Of a stretch of DNA of 11,287 bases, positions 7,228 to 11,287 are shown piece after piece (position 1 is the stretch's first letter; every line of letters starts with the position of its first letter). Under the pieces are notes generated by a model. The model saw only the letters and a program-made list of their open reading frames with translations, had not been told where the DNA came from and did no database searches. The stretch spans positions 1 through 11,287 of the forward strand of contig JAMCTO010000035.1 in NCBI GenBank assembly GCA_023381095.1, written 5' to 3'. The position numbers and the translations under genes were made by a program. The stretch comes from Bacillota bacterium. Its GTDB lineage: Bacteria > Bacillota > Sulfobacillia > Sulfobacillales > Sulfobacillaceae.

Positions 7228-8667
7228 ATGTTAGTGGTATGGCTGTTGGCGGTGGCATTGGCGGGTTCGTTGATAACTCTGTTCATGCCGCGGCAAAGCG
7301 CCAAGGTAGCGGCGGGCATCATTGGGGCTATTTTAATTGGGATTTATGTTGCGCTGTTGATGCATCCAGGGCAAGGGGTTAATGTGCGATGGATCCCTGC
7401 TTGGGGCATTCGGTTTCATCTAGGCTCCGATGGACTATCCCTCTTCCTTTTGGGATTGACCGTGGTGATGACGGAGGTCGCCATCTTGGCTTCCAAGGCC
7501 GAATGGGGCAGAATGTATTATTTTTGGATCTTGTTCCTGGAATTCGGATCTTTGGGGCTCTTTTCCGCTCTAGACCTGTTTTTGTTCTACATTTTCTGGG
7601 AAGTGGTGTTGATCCCGATTTTCTTCTTGTTGACCAGTTGGTCGGGAGCCAAAGGCCGTCGGGCTGCGATGAAATGGCTGATTATGAATTTATTTGGCAG
7701 TTTGTTTATGCTGATTGGCATTGTGGCGGTGGCAGTTATTCATACCCAACCGGCAGGACCGCTCACTTTCGAAATTTCTCAACTGGTAAATATCCACATG
7801 GATGCTCGGGTAACGCCATGGATCTTTGCGGCGTTCTTCCTGGCATTTGCGATTAAAGCACCCCTTTGGCCGTTTCACGGGTGGATGCCCGATGCGTATG
7901 GAGAAGCGCCGGCGCCGGTGACCGGACTTTTGGCGGGAGTGATGTCCAAGGCAGGGATTTACGGATTTTTACGGATCATGCTGCCCCTGTTTTTCCCTGA
8001 GTTTGTCCAATACCAGACGGGGTTGTTGATTTTGGCGGTGATTGGCTTGATCTATGGGGCATTTATGGCGCTCCGCCAGACAGACATGAAAATGGTCACA
8101 GCTTACGCTTCGCTATCTCACCTGGGAATGATTGCGCTGGGAATTTTCTCTTTGACCCGGGTTGGAATTTTGGGCGCAACATTTCAAATGGTGGCGCATG
8201 GTTTGATGGTGGGCGGACTGTTCATTATATTGGGTTTGCTGGAACAGCGCACTGGCAGCCGAGACATCGCCGCGATGCATGGATTGAATGCGTCTGCACC
8301 GCGAATGGCAGCCTACTTCCTGTTTTTTGCTTTGGCCACTCTTGGGTTGCCGGGACTTCCCGGTTTTGTGGGCGAGTATTTGATTATCCAAGGGTTGGTA
8401 GCACACGAAGTAGTGTTCGCGGTCATTGCAGTCATCGTGTTAGTAATGGCGGCTTGGTACATGTTGCGCGTCTTCCAAGGAATCATGCAAGGGCCCGACA
8501 AAGGGCAGAAAATTTTGGACTTAAAGGCTGGCCAGGTGTGGTGGATTGTGCCCTTGGCAGGGCTAGTCCTGTTGCTGGGTGTTTGGCCTAATGGGATTAC
8601 CGCCCATGCGGTGCCGTCCCTATATCATGCGGTACATCTTTTGGCAGCGAAAGGAGGGGGCGTATGA
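7228..8667 (+). CDS. nuoM: NADH-quinone oxidoreductase subunit M (NuoM), antiporter-like subunit
   Basis: NuoM is the middle antiporter-like subunit (ND4). The 479-residue protein keeps all key channel residues: Glu125 in FWEVVLIPIFFLL (helix 5), Lys210 in FAIKAPLWPFHGWMPDA (helix 7), Lys241 in MSKAGIYGFLR (helix 8) and Glu383 in LPGFVGEYLI (helix 12). The spacing of the two lysines (31 residues) equals that in E. coli NuoM. The segment QTDMKMVTAYASLSHLG is the usual broken helix with a histidine. AGGAGG at 7215-7220 lies 7 nt before the ATG, and the gene is 31 nt after nuoL and overlaps nuoN by 4 nt (ATGA). The intact Glu125 shows that the glutamate loss in the neighbouring NuoL is specific to that subunit. 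Confidence 0.96.
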   Translation: MLVVWLLAVALAGSLITLFMPRQSAKVAAGIIGAILIGIYVALLMHPGQGVNVRWIPAWGIRFHLGSDGLSLFLLGLTVVMTEVAILASKAEWGRMYYFWILFLEFGSLGLFSALDLFLFYIFWEVVLIPIFFLLTSWSGAKGRRAAMKWLIMNLFGSLFMLIGIVAVAVIHTQPAGPLTFEISQLVNIHMDARVTPWIFAAFFLAFAIKAPLWPFHGWMPDAYGEAPAPVTGLLAGVMSKAGIYGFLRIMLPLFFPEFVQYQTGLLILAVIGLIYGAFMALRQTDMKMVTAYASLSHLGMIALGIFSLTRVGILGATFQMVAHGLMVGGLFIILGLLEQRTGSRDIAAMHGLNASAPRMAAYFLFFALATLGLPGLPGFVGEYLIIQGLVAHEVVFAVIAVIVLVMAAWYMLRVFQGIMQGPDKGQKILDLKAGQVWWIVPLAGLVLLLGVWPNGITAHAVPSLYHAVHLLAAKGGGV

Positions 8668-10079
8668 GTTCGTTTCACTTAATGCTCCCTGAATATTTGG
8701 TCGTCGGGTTTGTTCTCCTGGCTCTACTCGGGAACATGTTGGTAGGCAATCGTTTTCGATTGGCCTCTTGGTTGGGACTCATTGGCTTGTTGTCAAGTTT
8801 TGTGGCCTCCGCGTCGATTTGGTCCAAGTCGCTCGAGCCGCATGTGATGGTTTCTGGCGGAATTGTAGTGGACAATTACAGTTTGCTGGTCAACCTGTTT
8901 GTTTTGTTGGCGGGCATTGGGGCCATCTTGCTAGGATGGGGCGAGAGGCGATGGGGTCAGGAGTTTCCGGTGCTGGTCATGATTTCAGTATTGGGTATGA
9001 TGATATTGGGATTGGCCGGCAATACCATCGTATTGTTTTTAGGCATTGAGGTGCTGTCCTTGCCGCTTTACATTTTGGCGGCCTCGGAACACACTGCTGC
9101 CGGCGGTGAAGCCGGACTGAAATATCTGTTGCTTGGGGCTTTTTCCTCAGGAATTTTGTTGTTTGGACTGGCGTTGCTGTATGGTGCCCTCGGGTCTTTG
9201 TCCTTTATCCATTTTGCTTCGCTGGCCAACACCACATCGCCTCTGTTGTGGGCGGGATTGGCCCTTACGCTGTCGGGCATTTTCTTTAAACTGGGAATCG
9301 TGCCCTTTCACATGTGGGTACCTGACGTGTATGAGGGTTCCCCTTCCGCGGTGACCCAATTGATGGCGTTTGGCACCAAAGTGGGGGCGGCAGCTATCTT
9401 GCTTCGCTTTTTAGATTTTGGATTTTATCTCTCGCCCCAGTGGTGGGGTCCGGCTCTGGGGTATTTAGCGGTGCTGACGATGATTGTGGGAAACCTTCTG
9501 GCTTTGCCGCAAACTGACTTAAAAACGGTTACTGGGATACTCAGGCTTGGTCACGCCGGATTTCTGTTGGTGGGAGTGGCGACCCACAACTTGGATGGCG
9601 CGAGAGCCATGTTGTTTTATTTGTTGCCCTATGGATTTGCCGTACTCGGGGCGTTCGCAGTGTTGATTTTGGTAGCGGGAAACCAAGACACCGTAACGAT
9701 ATCGGATTTGAAAGGCTTAGCGGCTCGCCGACCCCTAATGGCCGCATTTTTTATCATTGTCATGCTGTCTTTCGCTGGCATTCCATTAACTGGCGGTTTT
9801 GTCGGCAAATTTTATTTATTGCAGGCCGCCCTATTTGCCAATCAGCCAGGACTAGCCATTGGGTTAGTGGTCGGGACCTTGTTGGGACTTGGCGCTTACT
9901 TGCGGCCGGTGCAGGCATTGTTTAGTGCCGGTGATGAATCACGCGCGGTGCCGTCTTGGACCTTGAGTGGAGCCGTGGTGCTGGTTGTGGCAGTGATTGG
10001 AACTATTGGTCTTGGTGTGTATCCAACTCCGGTGGTGCATTTGGTGAATCAATCTGCCAACTTTTTCTGGCTTCATTAG
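8664..10079 (+). CDS. nuoN: NADH-quinone oxidoreductase subunit N (NuoN), antiporter-like subunit with a locally out-of-frame segment
   Basis: NuoN is the antiporter-like subunit nearest to NuoK (ND2). The 471-residue protein shows the expected channel residues: Glu129 in GIEVLSLPLYILAA, Lys209 in FFKLGIVPFHMWVPD, Lys239 in AFGTKVGAAA and Lys382 in GGFVGKFYLL. The conserved broken-helix region, normally like LKRLLAYSSI-x-H-x-G, reads LKTVTGILRLGHAG (residues 286-299). The frame one base over reads KRLLGYSGL at 9523-9549, which fits the family. Residues 288-296 therefore appear to be translated out of frame between two compensating indels: an extra A in the A5 run 9521-9525 and a missing base at about 9550. 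His297 and everything after it are back in the family frame. AAGGAGG at 8651-8657 is the ribosome binding site; the start overlaps nuoM by ATGA. This is the last nuo gene. Confidence 0.93.
   Translation: MSSFHLMLPEYLVVGFVLLALLGNMLVGNRFRLASWLGLIGLLSSFVASASIWSKSLEPHVMVSGGIVVDNYSLLVNLFVLLAGIGAILLGWGERRWGQEFPVLVMISVLGMMILGLAGNTIVLFLGIEVLSLPLYILAASEHTAAGGEAGLKYLLLGAFSSGILLFGLALLYGALGSLSFIHFASLANTTSPLLWAGLALTLSGIFFKLGIVPFHMWVPDVYEGSPSAVTQLMAFGTKVGAAAILLRFLDFGFYLSPQWWGPALGYLAVLTMIVGNLLALPQTDLKTVTGILRLGHAGFLLVGVATHNLDGARAMLFYLLPYGFAVLGAFAVLILVAGNQDTVTISDLKGLAARRPLMAAFFIIVMLSFAGIPLTGGFVGKFYLLQAALFANQPGLAIGLVVGTLLGLGAYLRPVQALFSAGDESRAVPSWTLSGAVVLVVAVIGTIGLGVYPTPVVHLVNQSANFFWLH
9521..9551 (+). other. 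Putative compensated double frameshift in nuoN
   Basis: In the annotated frame these codons give T-V-T-G-I-L-R-L-G. Shifted one base, AAA CGG TTA CTG GGA TAC TCA GGC TTG (9523-9549) gives K-R-L-L-G-Y-S-G-L, close to the consensus of this helix in NuoN. The equivalent segments of NuoL (KKVLAYSTLSQLG) and NuoM (KMVTAYASLSHLG) in this window are related. Removing one A from the A5 run and adding one base at about 9550 would restore the family sequence with unchanged length. Against this, the written frame shares VT and L with the NuoM segment, so genuine divergence remains possible. Confidence 0.6.
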
Positions 10080-10136
10080 ATGAAAAAACGATTAAGCTAT
10101 TCTTATGGTGTGTTAGTATTGAGCAGGGTCCGGTGT

Positions 10137-10157
10137 TTTTCCCGGAAGTCGGGAAGA
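10137..10157. repeat. Small inverted repeat (hairpin) after nuoN
   Basis: TTTTCCCG (10137-10144) pairs with CGGGAAGA (10150-10157), with one G-T wobble and a 5-nt loop. The T-run precedes the stem and no T-run follows it on the plus strand, so it does not have the form of an intrinsic terminator for the nuo operon. It could still slow polymerase or mark the 3' end of the message. Confidence 0.4.
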
Positions 10158-10177
10158 TGATGATAAAATAACGATAT

Positions 10178-10215
10178 CCGGCGCCCGTGTGGATGCGACT
10201 GCCGTCGGGCACCGG
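10178..10215. repeat. GC-rich imperfect inverted repeat upstream of the polyprenyl synthase gene
   Basis: CCGGCGCCCG (10178-10187) is complementary to CGGGCACCGG (10206-10215) at 9 of 10 positions, around an 18-nt loop. The adjacent CGGG-ATCA-CCCG (10213-10224) can form a competing 4-bp stem. There is no following T-run. Possible roles are a transcript-end structure for the nuo operon or a leader structure of the next gene. Confidence 0.4.
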
Positions 10216-10223
10216 GATCACCC

Positions 10224-10271
10224 GTTGTGGACAGCAAGTGGGTTGTGACACGGTGGTTAAACTGTTGTGAC
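10224..10271 (+). repeat. Three direct GTTGTG(G)AC elements
   Basis: GTTGTGGAC at 10224-10232, GTTGTGAC at 10242-10249 and GTTGTGAC at 10264-10271 lie 18 and 22 bp apart, about two helical turns each. They end 41 bp before the TTG start. Arrayed direct repeats at near-helical spacing can be regulator sites. TTGTGA is also the half-site of the redox regulator Rex, but the palindromic partner TCACAA is absent, so the assignment is speculative. Confidence 0.3.
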
Positions 10272-10300
10272 TTTGGCTGTACTGAAAAAATCTTTTATTA

Positions 10301-10306
10301 GAGGAG
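10301..10306 (+). promoter_or_regulatory. Ribosome binding site of the polyprenyl synthase gene (GAGGAG)
   Basis: GAGGAG at 10301-10306 sits 6 nt before the TTG at 10313. No ATG or GTG is placed as well, so this site decides for a TTG start. Confidence 0.7.
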
Positions 10307-10312
10307 ATTATT

Positions 10313-11278
10313 TTGGGCTTGTTTTCGTTGGTCGAACCCGGACTACAGCGGGTGGACGCGCTGTTGACTCAAACTTTGCGACAGGGAAACGCCTTGGTGG
10401 CGGAAGTTTCCGACTACTTGCTCCTGGCCGGGGGCAAACGTCTTCGACCAGCGTTGGTCTTATTGGCAGGACAATTTGGCCATGAACGCGGAGAAGACCC
10501 GGAGGAGCGTTTGGTCACCGTGGCCACAGCAGTGGAAATGATTCATATGGCTACCCTCGTGCATGACGACATTATCGATGAGGCGTCGATGCGCCGCGGC
10601 ATTCCTGCGGTACGCACCCAGTTTACCAATCCAGTAGCGGTGTTGGCGGGGGACTATTTGTTTGCCAATGCGTTTGAGTTATTTTCCCGGTCTCATGACA
10701 TGGACATTGTGGCGCTGGCGGCGCGGGTGGTCAATGTGATGTGTGTCGGCGAAATTGCGCAAAATTTGAGTCAAGGAAAAGTCGCCTCGGAAACCGATTA
10801 TTGGCGTCGAATAGAGGCCAAGACGGGGTTTTTCTTGGAATCTAGTTGCCGTTTGGGCGCGATGGCGAGCGGTGCGGACCCTGAAGTGCGGGAAGCATTG
10901 ACCCAGTATGGCCACTTCATCGGTCTGGCATATCAGGTAGTGGACGATTTGCTGGATTGGTTGGCCAATCCCGAGAAATTGGGCAAGGCCGTTGGAGGAG
11001 ATTTGGCGGTGGGTATTTACACGTTGCCCATCATTTATGCGCGAGAACAAAAGGAGTACCAGGCTGAATTAGACCAGTATTTATTGTCGGACCGGGTGAT
11101 GGAATATATGGCCGAAATTAAACGGCTGTTAGATACTAGCGGTGCTCTCGGATATGCGCGCCGGCAAGCTGAAGAGTATGTGGACCAAGCTTTGCACCAA
11201 GCGTCTTTATTACCCAATCATCCGGCTCGGGCAGTCCTCCAGGAATTGGCTGAGTTTATTTTGGCTCGAGATTACTGA
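10313..11278 (+). CDS. Long-chain all-trans polyprenyl diphosphate synthase (HepT/IspB-like)
   Basis: This 321-residue member of the all-trans isoprenyl synthase family condenses isopentenyl diphosphate onto an allylic primer, in the cytoplasm. Seen directly: GGKRLRP (residues 40-46, diphosphate binding), the first aspartate-rich motif DDIID (85-89) followed by RRG, the second motif DDLLD (211-215), and the later GKAVGGDL and TLP segments. A small residue, Ala80, lies five positions before the first motif, which in this family goes with long products rather than geranylgeranyl. A menaquinone tail of about seven units would suit a Firmicute, but chain length cannot be read from sequence; some relatives need a small partner subunit (HepS), not seen here. 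It starts at TTG with a strong ribosome binding site. It follows the complex I operon in the same direction, consistent with supplying the quinone, possibly under separate control. Confidence 0.93.
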   Translation: MGLFSLVEPGLQRVDALLTQTLRQGNALVAEVSDYLLLAGGKRLRPALVLLAGQFGHERGEDPEERLVTVATAVEMIHMATLVHDDIIDEASMRRGIPAVRTQFTNPVAVLAGDYLFANAFELFSRSHDMDIVALAARVVNVMCVGEIAQNLSQGKVASETDYWRRIEAKTGFFLESSCRLGAMASGADPEVREALTQYGHFIGLAYQVVDDLLDWLANPEKLGKAVGGDLAVGIYTLPIIYAREQKEYQAELDQYLLSDRVMEYMAEIKRLLDTSGALGYARRQAEEYVDQALHQASLLPNHPARAVLQELAEFILARDY

Positions 11279-11287
11279 TGCGCATGG
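11278..11287 (+). CDS. Possible start of a further gene, cut by window end
   Basis: The stop of the polyprenyl synthase (TGA, 11276-11278) shares its A with an ATG at 11278, a TGATG overlap typical of coupled genes. Only ATGCGCATGG is visible and no strong ribosome binding site precedes it, so this is a tentative call with no function assignable. The ATG at 11284 in the same frame is an alternative start. Confidence 0.25.

Larger units (their letters stand above)
10080..10312 (+). other. Intergenic region between nuoN and the polyprenyl synthase gene
   Basis: This is the only sizeable non-coding stretch (233 bp). It holds two inverted repeats (10137-10157 and 10178-10215), three copies of a GTTGTG(G)AC element (10224-10271) and the ribosome binding site of the next gene. 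No convincing -35/-10 pair at normal spacing was found; TAGTAT at 10114-10119 and TAAAAT at 10164-10169 are -10-like but lack a good -35. No hairpin is followed by a T-run on the plus strand, so a factor-independent terminator for the nuo operon is not evident. Whether the downstream gene is read from the nuo promoter or its own cannot be decided from the sequence. Confidence 0.7.

Noticed and set aside
10114..10169. Promoter for the polyprenyl synthase gene (TAGTAT or TAAAAT as -10)
   Set aside because: No acceptable -35 element lies 16-18 bp upstream of either hexamer, so I could not support a promoter.
10679..11050. 123-codon minus-strand frame opposite the polyprenyl synthase
   Set aside because: It is a shadow of a well-conserved plus-strand gene with no domain or ribosome binding site of its own.
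1..11287. A novel defence, mobile or biosynthetic system
   Set aside because: Every substantial plus-strand gene is a recognisable complex I subunit or isoprenoid synthase, with continuous operon spacing and no inserted element.

Overview
The window is almost entirely one plus-strand operon for the proton-pumping NADH:quinone oxidoreductase (respiratory complex I). It runs from the 3' part of nuoF through nuoG, H, I, J, K, L, M and N. A 233-bp intergenic stretch follows, then a long-chain polyprenyl diphosphate synthase gene. No RNA gene, mobile element or CRISPR array was seen, and every long minus-strand reading frame is a shadow of the plus-strand genes. I did not find an undescribed system. 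The interest lies in damaged or unusual residues inside otherwise canonical complex I genes.

Organism: strong AGGAGG-type ribosome binding sites, a TTG start, roughly balanced base composition, and a complete NuoF/G-type complex I beside a polyprenyl synthase suggest an aerobic Gram-positive (Firmicutes) bacterium that probably uses menaquinone. A Sulfobacillus-like lineage is my best guess. This is inference from general resemblance, not from a search.

Layout: 1-708 nuoF C-terminus (N3 iron-sulfur site); 689-3000 nuoG, broken into two frames by an apparent 1-nt deletion near 1354/1355; 2997-3983 nuoH; 4011-4448 nuoI; 4462-4992 nuoJ; 4989-5291 nuoK; 5328-7196 nuoL; 7228-8667 nuoM; 8664-10079 nuoN; 10080-10312 intergenic with two hairpins and a GTTGTG(G)AC repeat; 10313-11278 polyprenyl synthase; 11278 onward possibly the first codons of another gene. 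Genes overlap by 4 nt (G/H, J/K, M/N) or 20 nt (F/G), or lie 13-36 nt apart, so this is a translationally coupled operon whose promoter is upstream of the window.

How they work together: NuoF and NuoG (with NuoE, outside the window) pass electrons from NADH along iron-sulfur clusters. NuoI carries them to the quinone site formed with NuoH. NuoH, J, K, L, M and N form the membrane arm that pumps protons. The polyprenyl synthase plausibly makes the isoprenoid tail of the quinone that accepts the electrons.

Main points for a second look: (1) the nuoG frameshift falls exactly on the first cysteine codon of the N7 cluster motif; (2) NuoL has Ala146 and Thr177 where the family has a proton-channel Glu and a conserved Arg; (3) nuoN contains a 9-codon stretch that matches the family only when read in another frame, as if two indels compensate each other. 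Points 1 and 3 could be sequencing errors or real lesions, and raw reads would decide.
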